Origin: Hemileia vastatrix
Taxonomy: Eukaryota; Basidiomycota; Pucciniomycetes; Pucciniales; Zaghouaniaceae
Direction: 5' to 3'
DNA: 64,000 nt
NCBI GenBank assembly: GCA_030280995.1
Contig: JASXTE010000005.1
Location: forward strand, 3,410,501-3,474,500
The translations under genes were made by a program, and so were the position numbers. Below the pieces are notes generated by a model, which saw only the letters and a list, made by a program, of their open reading frames with translations, did no database searches and was not told the DNA's origin. Within the stretch, counting starts at the first letter, position 1. Every line of letters starts with the position of its first letter. Below are positions 48,068 through 60,243 of this stretch, one piece after another.

Positions 48068-49885
48068 GTGTCTGTTGCCTATTTTAGTGTTTTTCCACAC
48101 AGTGGGCGTAGAATGTGGGGTAATTATAGTGTGAAAAAGCTAAATTTGCTAAAAATGAAGCTATTCACATGGGAAAAATGCAGGTAGTATGTGGCCAGTA
48201 CACAGAAGCCATTTCTGGCATAAAAAACACCAAATTTGAACGTGTTATTTTTATGCATTTGAGTAGCCAAATAAATAGTCATAATTGAGACTAATTGATC
48301 TATCAAAGTGAAATTTTAATATTATTAAATTCATAGCACATATAATCAACTTTTAAGTGATTTAAAGCGCATTTCTTGTTTTTTACATAAAACAATGAAA
48401 ATAACAGCTTTAAGTGTACTTAAAAATTATTTAGCCTTATATTTAAGGTTCTTAAGATTACCTTAACATATTCTTACTTAATATTAAGTACATAAGACTT
48501 ATAAAAGGTGGATATATGCATGTATATAAGGTGTTATAATGGCATTTTTTGTGTATTCTCATAATTTTACTTATGTATACTGTTTGTGTACTCAAATTTA
48601 TTGTTCCAATTTATGGTTCATGTATTTAAAATAACTTATAAGTACTCTTTACTCAGTCCTGGGGCTATACAGGCTTACACTCACCCACCCAAAAAAACAA
48701 TAAAAAAATGATAAGTTATACATTTTCTTTATTTATTTGTTATTTTTCAAGTATTCAGATTAATTCTGTAGCATTAAAGATTATTCTTTAAAGAAATAAA
48801 ACATAATAAAATATTATGACTACTGGTTTTTAACCCCTCAGCTGGTTGAACAGAAATTTATTTCTGTTTAAATTTTTTAAGAAGGGAGGATAGATTTGAA
48901 ATTTCTTTTTCAGGTATCCATTTATCAAATTCATTTAATTTCCCCTTAAGTCTTAATAAATACTCAGTTCCTTTTTCCTTAGTAAGGATTCTTTTCTTGA
49001 GTATTTCTCAATCTCTGTTTTTCCCACAATTTATTCAGGTTGCTTTTTAGGCCTTCCCCTTCTTTTTGGAAATAAGTCAGGATCATTTGCATGGTAAAGT
49101 TTCAATAATGATATAGGGAAAACTGGATGTTTCCTATCATATGGGGCATATAATATGACTTACATTGCATTATTACCAGCCATTTTGCTTACTACAAAAG
49201 GTCCTACAAAGGGATCCTTTAATTTAATATTACCTTGTAAGTTAAAATGTAGTGTTGAAATTAGGACTTCATCTCCTTTTTTGAATTCAAATTCTTTATG
49301 AGACTTATCCCACCTTTTATTTTCATATTCAAATGCTTTTTGAATGCATTCTTCTGCATGTTTTCTACACATTTGTTGCATATGAATAAAGGATTTAGTA
49401 CCAGTGTGTATATATAACCTTGGTAATTTATTTAAATGATTTACTGGGGTATTTGGTACGTATCCCAGCCAGAATTCAAATGGTTTTTTCTCTGTTACAG
49501 AATGAGTTGTGCTGTTATAAGCAAATTTAAGTCCAGGAATTAATGTTACCTAGTCATGTGTGAATTTCTAATTATCTTTGTATTCTAATACAATGGCACA
49601 ATATCTTCTGATCATGTCTTCAAGAGTTTGTATCATTCTTTCAGCTAAGCCATCAGTTTGTGGATGGTGTGCTGTAGACAATTTCAATTGACAACCTGAT
49701 ACTTCCATCAAAGATGTCCAGAACTCTGAAGTAAATTTAGGGTCTATGTCAATGAGTATGGCTTTGGGGAACCCAGCAGTATTCATAATTTGAGTCCACC
49801 ATAGTAATGCCAAGTCTTTTGCAGATACCTCTTTATGGGTAGGGATAAATTTAGACATTTTTGTTAATCTATCCACAATCACCAT
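48068..49885 (-). mobile_element. Fragment G of a family-A-like element
   Basis: Minus-strand remnant. A 3' LTR-like part (about 48068-48679, starting TGTAAGCC on the minus strand) is followed by a polypurine tract (GGGTGGGTGAG, 48680-48690), a chromodomain-like end (about 48880-49020), an integrase C-terminus (49381-49160) and an integrase core (49885-49568, D and E motifs SEFWTS, HPQTDGLAE). Several stops and a mutated SDRD (IDIDPKF) mark decay. Homology ends near 49880. It is more diverged from A1/A2 than they are from each other. Confidence 0.8.
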
Positions 49886-49942
49886 GGAAAATCTGAGGGT
49901 GAACTGCTAGTGATCCCCTCTCTTTGAACTCCAGAGTGTCTC

Positions 49943-51119
49943 TGTCAGCCTAAATATCCTTAGGACTGAGTATTTCTTATGCTTAAAATAAGATAAACTT
50001 AAATAGATTAAGCTTATATCTTAAAAATAAGGTTAAAATAATAATATATATTATTTTATTATATATATATATAATTATTATTCTATTATATAATTTATAA
50101 TAGTTTAAATAGCTTATCCATGGCCTAATAATACTTATTAAGGTGTTAATGGAGTCATAATATACTTATCTTAAGTGATATGAAGTAATTATTGACATAC
50201 ATAAGCTTATATGTATACATAAATCTCATATTCAGTGAAATATGCAGTATATTATGTATATTTAGGTATATAAGTGGGTTTTAGCCCCTTAATAGCCTAT
50301 AACCTTTGTTTTTCTGCTTATTTTAGGTCATATGGACGAAATCAGTGGACTCACAACGCCTACAGAAGCATAGACACCTATATCAGGCGCATACACCCAG
50401 CTTGGACAACTAAAATTACTTCCTTGGATGGTTATTCACGGATTTATGGGTTGGAAAGATGTTTTTGGGTTAATGTGGATGCTTGGGGATGTTATTGGGG
50501 GCTTGGACATTTTATTTGTTTCCTTTATATGCTTTTAGTTTCATTAAATCTCTTTTTGATCATTTATTTTACCTGTTTCTTTATGGTATCCGCTTTTATC
50601 TGGGTTTTCTATTTATGGTATGACTCTGTGTTATTATTAATAGTGATGGAGGGTCCTTAATGGAGGTCTGGGTGTTGAAACTGCTTGAAGTGGACGCCAT
50701 GGGGAGGTGATGAGCCCTCACAGTGCTGTAATTGCCGGGGATAGCAGTGACATCATCTGGATTGAAGGTCTGTGCACTCCAGTGGATTTGGGTATAAGTA
50801 AGGAGGGATTTTGACGGTTTATTATCATCATTCAATTACTACACTTCAAACAAACACTACAATACAATTATTAGCATTCAGAAATATATTATAAAGCCCT
50901 TATAAATTGATATTATCTTTATAATAGCTATAACTATATTTTATTCTTCTATTTTCCACCACTAGTACGCATTTAAATCCAAGTATTGTGAGTTTTATTT
51001 GAGTATAACTATTCTATTAGTCTTCCCCTGAGGTTTAATCACTAAATCATTTATTAATAATTAGTAGGACCATAAAATAACACTATTATATCATACTTAT
51101 ATACTAGACTATACTGACA
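49943..51119 (+). mobile_element. Solo LTR of family A
   Basis: 1177 bp from TGTCAGCC to TATACTGACA, with the perfect duplication GTCTC at 49938-49942 and 51120-51124 and no internal sequence. This is the usual product of LTR-LTR recombination. It holds the longest version of the LTR-internal frame (50274-50660, 128 residues). Confidence 0.93.
50274..50660 (+). CDS. LTR-internal hydrophobic ORF (family A)
   Basis: 128 codons, sense to the LTR. The first half is polar (RSYGRNQWTHNAYRSIDTY); the second has several hydrophobic stretches rich in Trp, Phe, Tyr and Leu (FICFLYMLLVSLNLFL) that could span membranes. Related frames occur at 3856-4074, 24498-24737 (minus) and 32162-32416 (minus). An AG preceded by a T-rich stretch just before the GTCATATGGACG segment could be a splice acceptor. 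Whether it is translated is unknown. Confidence 0.25.
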   Translation: MGFSPLIAYNLCFSAYFRSYGRNQWTHNAYRSIDTYIRRIHPAWTTKITSLDGYSRIYGLERCFWVNVDAWGCYWGLGHFICFLYMLLVSLNLFLIIYFTCFFMVSAFIWVFYLWYDSVLLLIVMEGP

Positions 51120-51124
51120 GTCTC

Positions 51125-51693
51125 TTATTATTCCAGGGATATTCTCACTTTATAACAATATACAAAATTGTATTGGAAGTACATTTATGCTTAGATTGAT
51201 TATAGACAGAATATCAACTGATTCCAAATTATGCACAAGTTTATCCTCCAGAACTTGATTTTGGTCCTCTGTTGAGCACAAATTGAGCACAAATTGATCT
51301 AACCTAATCTTATGCATATATAATAATTTAGGATACTTTCTCTATTAAATTTGATAATAAAATAAAATATTGATGAATTTATATACAAAATAATTATTAT
51401 GTAAGATATTAAATTATAAATTTAGGCATCATAGGAGGGCACTTAATAGAACTTAATTATACTATGTGACACCTTAATACTGTATCACACAGTTTGACAC
51501 ATTAAAAACAAAATGTGTCATGATGGGCAATGAAATTGCTTGGACAGACACTTTCAAATTAATACTGACCATAATACACAAATTTGAAACCTTGGCATCT
51601 ATCCAATAAAAGACTTTATCTTCTGATAAATGGATTTTTCTCAGTTACTCCCTGTTAAATAGTGTTCTTGTGAAGTTTGTCAGACCTTCAGGG
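51125..51693. other. Unassigned AT-rich sequence
   Basis: Lies between the solo LTR and C2. It includes a short imperfect palindromic area (TGTGACA...TGTGTCA, about 51465-51520). No gene is seen. Confidence 0.5.
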
Positions 51694-52496
51694 TGTCACG
51701 CACTACGTGACACTTGAGGCAAAAGCAGCTCATTAAATCAATAATACAGAGTTCTAAATCCATACTTGAAGCGCAGAAAGCAATTCTTCATAGCAACTGC
51801 GACTTTCTTTGTGTACTCGCTATTCAACCGTGCTAGTCTAAACTCTAAATCCAAATTAGTCAATCTCTCAATAGTGTGTCTCAGTCTTTTCTTCAATAAG
51901 CAACGCACAGCCCAATAGTCAATGTAATGGTGCACTAAAAGGCTGATTAAATGTCTGTGAATTATTAAAAGGGGTAGTGAGCATGGACGGAATGGGTAGC
52001 GGAGGATTAGAGGGTTAACGGATGCTAGTGAGGAGGGTCCAGGTGTAACAGGTGTATTTTAATGGTGTGCGGAATAGTGGATGGGTATGAGGTCAATGCA
52101 AGGAGGAGTAAAGGATATAAAAGGGGTTGGGTTTTTGGTTCGAAATTCTTTAGAATTAAATTATAGAAAATCTAGATAGTTAATAGTGGTAAAGCTTTAG
52201 GTTAAATCATTATTATTGTATCTTTCCTTATTTCCTCAAATAATCATTTCTAAATCCTAAATCTTTTGATTATTGAGTTTCCGACCCTTCATGAGATTTT
52301 AAGAATTTTAATATTACCTTTAAATTATATTAGAATCCTTCTCAAACATATCTCAAAGCAGTAGCTCTTCCTTTGAGTCATCTTTGAATAACTTCCTCAA
52401 ACATTTCTTCTGTGCATCAAAGAAGTTTCTAAACTCCTCCCTCCATCTCACTTCCAGGAACACCCTCGACCTTTGTGCGTAGGTCGTCTGGTGACA
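51694..52496 (+). repeat. 5' LTR of C2 (803 bp)
   Basis: Opens TGTCACGCACTACGTGACA; TATAAAAG at 52116-52123; ends TCTGGTGACA. Many positions where C1 has CG read TG or CA here. Confidence 0.92.
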
Positions 52497-52575
52497 GTAT
52501 AATTTAATTCTCCGTAGTTCTCATTCTTTGCACTGCTACGTCCCTTTTTCAGGTGTTTTTTTCTAAACTCTTGAA

Positions 52576-53741
52576 ATGGCACCTGTTCAATGCACTCCTC
52601 CCATGGGCACTACTACTAGAGCTTGCACCAGAGGCAGGCCAACAGCCACCAGGCCTGTTTCCCGCACTCACTCCTTGGAGCCACTCGACCTAATGGAACG
52701 GAAAAATTCAGTCTAATCTGTAGAAGACATCCCACAAGATTTTGATGGCTCTAGTGATTATGAAGAAGGAGAGGATACAATGCACGAGGCACCATCCGCC
52801 CCTGTAAATCCCCCTTCTGGTCAACCTTCAGAACCTGGACCATCTAAATCTCTGGAAGATTTCATGAGACTTTTCATGAAGACCTTTTCAAATTCAACAT
52901 CTTCTGAGGGGTCTAAATTCAAAACTCCTTCTATGAAATCTCCTGATAAATTTGATGGAGAACATCCAGACAGATTGTGGCCCTTCTTGCAAACCTGCAA
53001 GCTCCTGTTCCATAATGACCCTCGAACCTTCAATAATGACCGATCAAAGGTTCTTTACGCTTCTTCATTCCTAGCCGGAAAAGCAGCAAGATGGTTTGAA
53101 CCTTATCTTCTCATGCTCTCTTTGACCAAAACCCACTTACTTATAGATAACTGGGAAAAGTTTCGAAGACCAACTCTTCACGTTGTTTGGTGACCCTAAC
53201 AAAACTGACAACGCAGAAATTGAACTTGACTTCCTTCCCATGAGTGACAATGGTAAAGCCTCTGAATATATCTCGAACTTCAGAGCACTTCAAACTTGAG
53301 TAGGTTGGAATGATGCTGCCCTCAAGGAACATTTCAAAAATGGTCTCCCTTTGAGGATTCTGGATCAGTTAAATCTTTACAGTCAGAAGATGACTACTTT
53401 TACGGATTTAATGGATCGAAACCTTGAAGTCAATGGCTTTTACCAAGGACGACTTCACCATCTTTGATACGCCAACAAATCTCAAAGCCTAAATTTTAAA
53501 TCGGGACCTTCTTCACACCAACAGACAACTCAATCCAAACCCAATAAGGGAAAGAAAAACCTCAATCTAAAAGCTCGACCCCAGGCGATATCAGCAAAAT
53601 ACTGGATGCTAAAGGGGAACTTAAAGAAGCTGAGAGGAAGAGAAGAGCGGATAATGGGTTATTATGTATTGTGGGGGTAAGCACAAGCTAGAAGATTGTG
53701 CAAAATTGAAGGAGAGAGAATGTACTAGTTCAAGGTCAAAA
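52576..53741 (+). pseudogene. Gag of C2
   Basis: Collinear with C1 gag. In-frame TAA near 52714 (CAA in C1); 1-nt insertion near 53157 (WEKF then shift); TGA near 53298; further shifts before the zinc knuckle region (about 53675). The slippery heptamer and double stop at 53738-53750 are kept. Confidence 0.85.
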
Positions 53742-56700
53742 AACTAGTAGATAGTTTACTTGTGTGCAAAGAAAACTATCTTATCTCTCCCAATGCACAG
53801 AACCTCCATGTTTTAAGGACTGGAGTTGCCTTAAATCGCTTGAGATTCATTCTTTTTAAGGAGGATATCCCCTTCAGTTGTCTTATAGACTCAGGGGGCT
53901 TCAATTTCTTTTTTCAGTTTATCTTTTGCCAAAAAGTTACAACTGACATTTACAGATATTTATCGAACTCCAATTTACTTGGTCAAATCAGAGGAACCCA
54001 AATATTGGGTAAGTAAGAAAGTTTTATGGGTTTTCAAGTTTCTGAATTTCCCCCCCTTCGAGTGGGAATTATCAGTCTTGGATGCCCCAAGGATGGATGA
54101 TACCATTCTTGGCCATGACTTCTTAACGCATTGGAATCCTGAAATTGATTGGACACGGGAATTGATCACCCCACGCACTAAGTATATTTCTAATTCTTCA
54201 ATGCAGGTCAATAGGGAGTTAAACAACCCGCCTGACAATGTCCTGCTAGAGGACAAATATCTGCCAGATGACTTGCAAGCATCTGATCTATCTTTAAATG
54301 AGCAATTGGCTAATGCTTCTAGCTTGATGAATTCACTCAAAGAGGATTTAAATTGTCTTGAAGTAATTGAATTATGCTCTCTCAATTCAGGTCTTCCCTC
54401 GACAGATTATCTTGAAGATGATGAGGACAACCAAATTGATGTTGAAGCCATTAAATCAACTCTACCGGAAATCTATCATGATTTCCTCAATGTTTTAGCA
54501 ATCTTCAAGGCCAATAAGTTACCACCTCATCGACCCTACGACCATCAGATAGAGTTAAAAGGTCCAGTACCTCCGGCAGGTCCTGTCTATTCTTTATCAA
54601 AGGACAAATCTCAAGTTCTTCAAGACTAAATTGCAGAGAATGTAGCCAAAGGTTTCATCAGAGCCAGTAAATCTCCAACCAGCTCCCCTGTCTTTTTTGT
54701 AAAGAAAAAGGACGGTAGTCTTAGGTTGTGTGTTGACTATAGAATACTCAACACAGTCACTAAGAAGAATGCATATCCTGTTCCTCCTATGTCATTGCTT
54801 CTTACCCTTTTTAATGGTGCTAATTTCTTTTCTAAAATTGATCTTAGAGGCGCTTACAATCTTATTTGTATTGCTGAAGGTCATGAACCACTGACTGCAA
54901 TGCGCACTAGATTTGGTAGTTTTGAATATTTAGTTATGCCTTTTGGATAGTGTAACACACCATCAACTTTTCAAACTTTTGTTGATGACATCTTCCAAAA
55001 TGTTGTCGAACAATTTGTTGTCGTCTATTCAATGATATTTTAATTTTCTCAAAGACACTAGATGAACATATTCATCATGTTCGACGGGTTCTAAATTGAC
55101 TTCGAGATCACGGTCTCTACGCCAAGCACAATAAATGCGAATTCCATCTTAAATCAATCGATTTTTTGGGTTTCACGTTATCCACTGATGGTTTAGTCAT
55201 AGACGACAAAAAGGTCCAAAAAATCCTGGAATGGCCTAAGCCCAAAACCATTAAATCCCTCCAAGGATTTTTGGGCTTTGCAAATTTATATAGAAGATTT
55301 ATTAAAGATTACTCTAAAACTATTTACAATCTTACTTCTCTTCTTAGAAAAGATATTCCTTTTGTTTTTACTTCTACCGCACGAAAGGAATTCAAAGCAT
55401 TGAAGACTGCATTTACCACAGCTCCAATTCTTCGACACTTTGATCCTTCTGCTTCGACAATTGTCAAGACAGATGTGAGCGATTATGCTATCGCAGGGGT
55501 CATTTCTCAATTAAATCCTGAAAAAAAATTGTTTCATCCTGTTGCTTTTGAGTCACCCAAACTCATTGCAGCAGAATTATATTATAAAATTCATGACAAA
55601 GAACCTTTAGCTATTATTCATTGTCTTAAAAAATGGTGCTCTTTTCTTCTCAGCTTAGATAGTCATTTTCAAATTTTAACTGACCATAATGCTTTGAAAT
55701 ACTTCATGTCTTCCAAAGTGTTAACCAGGCGTCAAGCCAGGTGGGCTGAATTTCTGTCAGAATTTCCTTTTTCTATTTCCTATTGCCCAGGTAAGAACTG
55801 CATTGTCCCAGATATCTTGTCACGTCGGGACAATTTTTACCCACAGAGGGGGGACACATTTCCTGACAAGAACCCAGCAAATGTGAAATCAATCTTCAAC
55901 AAATCAATGTTAACGACTCATCAACTTAATTTGATGACAATTCAATTGTTTCAAAATCCACTATCCAACATCCTTGAAGCTCAGTCGAAGGACAACTATT
56001 GTTTAGGGTTAAAAGACAAAAGACTCTTGAAGAAAGGGGCCAAAAGATTTATTATTGAATCATGTCTATTAGTTTTCAAAGGTAGAGTAGTCATACCCGA
56101 CAACAATGAAATAAAATTATTGATTTTCAAAATTCAACATGATTCTCCATTAGCTGGTGATTTTGGGGTTGATAATACCTACCAGTTAATAGCAAGGGAT
56201 TTCTTCTGGCCAGGAATGACTAGAGAAATCAAGGCCTATATAAAAGCTTGTTACGAATGTAATAGGAATAAGACCCATCGTCACTGGAGCATGGGTTGCT
56301 TCAACCACTTCCTATTCCCTCTAAACCTTGGGAATCTTTATCAATGGATTTTATTTCTCAACTTCCTCTTTCTAATAATTTTGATGCTATATTATTAATA
56401 GTAGATAGATTTTCAAAGATGTCTATTTTTATTAAAACCACTACTACTGCTACAGCAGAAGATTTGTCAAAATTGTTTCTAGAATATGTATTTTACGAAC
56501 ATGGCTTACCTAATGATATTATTTCAGATAGAGGCTCATTGTTTGTATCCACATTTTGGACCCAACTGTGTCAACAACTCAATATTACGAGGAACCTCTC
56601 CACGGCCTATCACCCTGAAACGGATGGGCAAACGGAAAGGGTCAACCAAATCCTTGAACAATACCTTCAAATGTATGTCAGTTACCAACAAGACGATTGG

Positions 56701-57393
56701 ACCACATAGTTACCATTGGCCAAATTTGCTTAAAATAACTCCACTCATTCTTCCACAGGACAATCTCCTTTTGAAACTGATTATGGAAGACATCCTCGAT
56801 TCAACTCAATCCACGTAGGAACTAGTCATCCTGCTGAACATTATCTTTGAACTATATCACAACTCCAAGAGGAACTTAAATCAAATTTGGAATTAGCAAT
56901 TCAAAGGTACAAGGAACAGGCCGACAAACATCAACAATCTGCTCCTTCTTTTAAACCAGGCGACAAAGTATGGCTTGACGCATGAAAAATTTGAACAACT
57001 CAACCATCAAAGAAACTCGCTGAAAAACGCTTGGGACCATTCGAAATTGACTCTGAAGTCTCTAAAACTTCATTTCAACTCAAGCTACCTCCTAAATGGC
57101 AGGCTATTTGCCCTGTTTTTCATGTATCTCTCCTGAAACTGGCTCGAGGAACATACCCGGGCAAGAACCAACCTCCTCTGGAACCAGTCGAAGTAGAAGA
57201 CCATCTAGAGTGGGAAGTAAGCTGTATCCTTGATTGAAGAATGCGCAAGGGGGAACTTCAACACCTCCTGGAATGGGAAGGCTTCCTCGATGATTCAGAC
57301 AAAACACCCTGGGAACCAACCATCAATGTTTCTAACGCCCCCGAACTTCTAAAATCTTTTCATCTTAAATATCCTTTAAAAACAAAACCTTAA
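53738..57393 (+). pseudogene. Pol of C2 (PR, RT, RNase H, integrase, chromodomain)
   Basis: Protease shifted by one G after LIDSG (about 53897). RT has a TAA at 54627-54629 and a TAG near 54948. The catalytic box is damaged: YLDD has lost one base at 55026-55036. RNase H and integrase N-terminus are in 55166-56398 and the integrase core in 56296-56709 (MDFISQL, SDRGSLF, HPETDGQTERVN). The C-terminus (about 57160-57390) is a recognisable chromodomain: LEWEVSCILD, LLEWEGFLDDSDKTPWEP. It gives the fullest view of the family C pol end. Confidence 0.88.
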
Positions 57394-58312
57394 AACTCTC
57401 TTTTTTTCTTTTCTTTTCTTTTTCTATTTTTTTTCCTTCTTCTCTTTAAAATCTAAAACATCTTTACCTTTAAAATTTCCTTATTCTTTCTTCTTTTCCT
57501 TTTAATAAGTTTTTCAACCTTCTTTGTAAAATAAATAAAAAATTAAGTTGAAATAAAATAAAAATTAAAATAAAATAAAATTAAATTAAAATTATATTAA
57601 AAAAAAATAATATAAAATAAAATAAAATAAAAATAGAACAAAACAAATAAAATAAAACCTTCTAAAAAATTTCTTTAAATTTTCTTTTTTCAATTTTCTA
57701 CATACATTCTTTCTTAAAAAAATTCTTTTCCACGAACTATCAAAAAAAATTTCACAAATGCAACCCGACAATCTTTCTCGAATTTCACTTCAACCTTTTA
57801 ATATCTTTTTTTTTAAAAAAAAAAATTTCTTTGAACAATTACTTCTTTCTTTTAAATTCTTTTAAAATTTATTTCTTCTCTTCTTTTCAAATAACCAAAA
57901 TCCCTCAAAACTTCAATAAACAAACTTTCACAAATAACAATTTTTTCTTTCGTTAAATTTTTATTTCAAACAACTATTTCTTTTCTTCTTACTTAAATTT
58001 TTCTTTTCAAAATTTAAACTAAAATTCCTTCAATTAAATATTCTTTCTTTTCTTCTTTCAAAATTTAAAACAAAATTTTATTTAAATCTTTTTCTTTCTT
58101 TTTCTTTTTTCTCTCAAAATCTTCTAAAATAAATATTTAAATTTTAAATTAAAACAACAAAATAAAATAAATAAATACAAATTGTTTCTACTTTTCTTTT
58201 CCTTTCTCCTTTCATTTTAAATTTTCTCTCAAACCAATCCCTTCATCTTCTCCAAAATCACCCTTATCTCCTTCCTAAATTTTTAAAAAACTTCCTCCTC
58301 TCCTACCAGTAC
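57394..58312. repeat. Pyrimidine-rich spacer of C2
   Basis: About 900 bp made mostly of T, C and A tracts (TTTTCTTTTC..., AAATAAAATAAAA) with almost no G on the plus strand. The equivalent segment in C3 (60244-60991) is the complement. It separates pol from the antisense gene. No coding sequence. Confidence 0.8.
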
Positions 58313-59114
58313 TGTCACCGGACAGCCTACACACAAGGTCAAGGATGTTCCTGTAAGTGAGATGAGGAGTTTAGATACTTCTTCAAAGCACAGAGGGATG
58401 GTTCGAGGAAGTGATTCGAAGATGACTCAAAGGAAGAACTACTGCTTTGAGATATGTATGAGAAGAATTCCAATATAGTTTAAAGGTAATGTTAAAATTC
58501 TTATAATCTCACAAAGGGTTGGAAACTCAACATTCAAGTTTTTAAGATTTAGGAATGATTATTGAGAAAAGTAAGAAAGATACAATAATAATGATTTCAC
58601 TTAAAGTTTTACCACTATTAATTATAAATACGTTTTATAATTTAATTCTAAGGAATATTGAACCAAAAACCCAACCCTTTTTATATCCTTTACTCCTCCT
58701 TGCATTGACCTCATACCCATTCACTATTCCGCACACCACAGACCATTAAAATATATCTATTACACCTGGACCCTCCTCACTAACATCCGTTAACCCCTTA
58801 ATCCTCCACTATTAATTCCTTCCATGCTCACTACCCCTTTTAATAATTCACAGACATTTAATAACCCTCTTAATGCACTATTACATTGACTATTGCGCTG
58901 TGCATTGCTTATTGAAGAGAAGACTGAGACATACTATTGAGATATTGACTAATTTAGATTTAGAGTTTAGACTAGCGCGATTGGATAGCGAGTACACAAA
59001 GGAAATTTTCAGTTGCTATGAAGAATTGCTTTCTGCACTTCAAGTATGGATTTGAGCCTTTTATTACTGATTTAATGAGCTACTTTTGCCTCGAGTGTCA
59101 CGTGGCGCGTGACA
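58313..59114 (-). repeat. 3' LTR of C3 (802 bp)
   Basis: On the minus strand begins TGTCACGCGCCACGTGACA (59114 side) and ends TCCGGTGACA (58313). It matches the C1 LTRs. Confidence 0.92.
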
Positions 59115-59124
59115 GATGCCCAGG

Positions 59125-59131
59125 TATAAGA
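59125..59131 (+). promoter_or_regulatory. TATA-like box of the C3 antisense gene
   Basis: TATAAGA on the plus strand, 11 nt outside the LTR and about 90 nt upstream of the ATG at 59221. The same sequence and spacing occur in C1. Confidence 0.45.
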
Positions 59132-59220
59132 ACACGAGCTCCATTGAGCGTAAGACATACTTCCCACACTAATTTCCCTTCCTCTTTATTTAATTATTAT
59201 TTTTATTTTTTTAACCCACT

Positions 59221-60243
59221 ATGACGGATTTCCACACACAAACTCCCACGCCTCCACACCCTAAAGCAGTTGGGGGTATGGTTACCCGACAGTTTTCCAA
59301 GACTTGCATGGCCTGCGAGTTGATGGAATATTTTTGCGTGGAAAGCACGACTACACCAGGGCCTTGCCAGTAGTGCAAACTTTGCCGATGGAGAAGGGTG
59401 GCGTGCAACGCCTTGTCAAAGAATGCCAATATTGAGAGTTGGTTTACTAAAACAAAATACTGGGTAATCCCTAAGACAAAGGAAGTAGTCAAAGACAATT
59501 GGGACGTCTCAATTGGGGACAATCAATCGGTGGGGGAGAGTGAGGAGGAGGTTGAGGATGATGTGACCACATGGGTGACTCGGCCTGCGAGTAAAAAGCG
59601 AGTAGTAGAAGAGGAAGTCGACGAGTTGTTCGAGGAGGAAGAGGAGATTCCCATCTCGAGGAGGACCCCGAAAAAACTGCGGGTGGTCATTGAAGATGAG
59701 GAAGAGGAGAGGGATGTGGCGGTGGAGGTCACTCCAAAATTATTTTTGGAGGCTGACCCTATTTTTGAAGTAAGTCTATTCCCTGATATTTTAGAAATTT
59801 AGGTACTGATGGTCTTGTTATAGAATTCAGACGTCATCATTGAAGTCCCTACGGAGGAAGCTTCAAATGTGGAAGCAACCCTTGTAGAACCCACTGCTGT
59901 GGAAGTGGCAGTGTTGGTTGAAGATAGATTACCGGTGGTTACCTCGAGGGAGGAACACGAAGAAACACTCAATCAGGTATGGTCGAAAAAGCCTTGTCAG
60001 GTTCGATGGGCAAAGTTTATTGAAGACTTAAGCGGTGAAATTGATAAGATTGTCAATGCTGCTTCCTTCAATGTAGCTGAGGAGCTACTGGAACTTGGGG
60101 AATTGATTCCAGTAGGAGAGGTGGAGAATTTTGAAAAATGTAGAAAGGAGATAAGGGAAATTTTGGAGAAGATGAAGGGATTGGTTCGGGAGAAGATAAA
60201 AGAGAAAAGAAGAAAAAGGAATGTAGAAACATTTTGTATTTAG
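59221..60243 (+). pseudogene. Antisense zinc-cluster-like gene of C3, spliced
   Basis: Opposite to C3 gag-pol. Exon 1 59221-59769, intron 59770-59823 (GTAAGT...TTATAG, 54 nt), exon 2 59824-60243; phases agree, 322 codons. Residues 29-39 are CMACELMEYFC and 52-62 CKLCRWRRVAC, 12 positions apart, as in a Zn2Cys6 cluster. A TAG at 59371-59373 lies between them, where C1 has Lys. An acidic stretch follows (VEEEVDELFEEEEE), then a C-terminal domain not available in C1 (WAKFIEDLSGEIDKIVN, helical, ending in KEKRRKRN, basic). The intron is at the same codon as in C1. Nuclear DNA binding is a possibility from the motif only. Confidence 0.75.

Larger units (their letters stand above)
51694..58312 (+). 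mobile_element. Chromovirus copy C2, cut by C3
   Basis: 5' LTR 51694-52496 (803 bp), gag, pol with complete chromodomain to 57393, then a pyrimidine-rich spacer. At 58313 it is interrupted by the inverted LTR of C3. The antisense gene and 3' LTR expected after the spacer are missing here and may lie beyond C3. It is more decayed than C1. The left flank is CAGGG (51689-51693). Confidence 0.9.

Noticed and set aside
48068..49885. Fragment G as the missing continuation of A1 or F
   Set aside because: Its LTR start, polypurine tract and integrase are clearly more diverged than A1 is from A2, so it is a separate subfamily.
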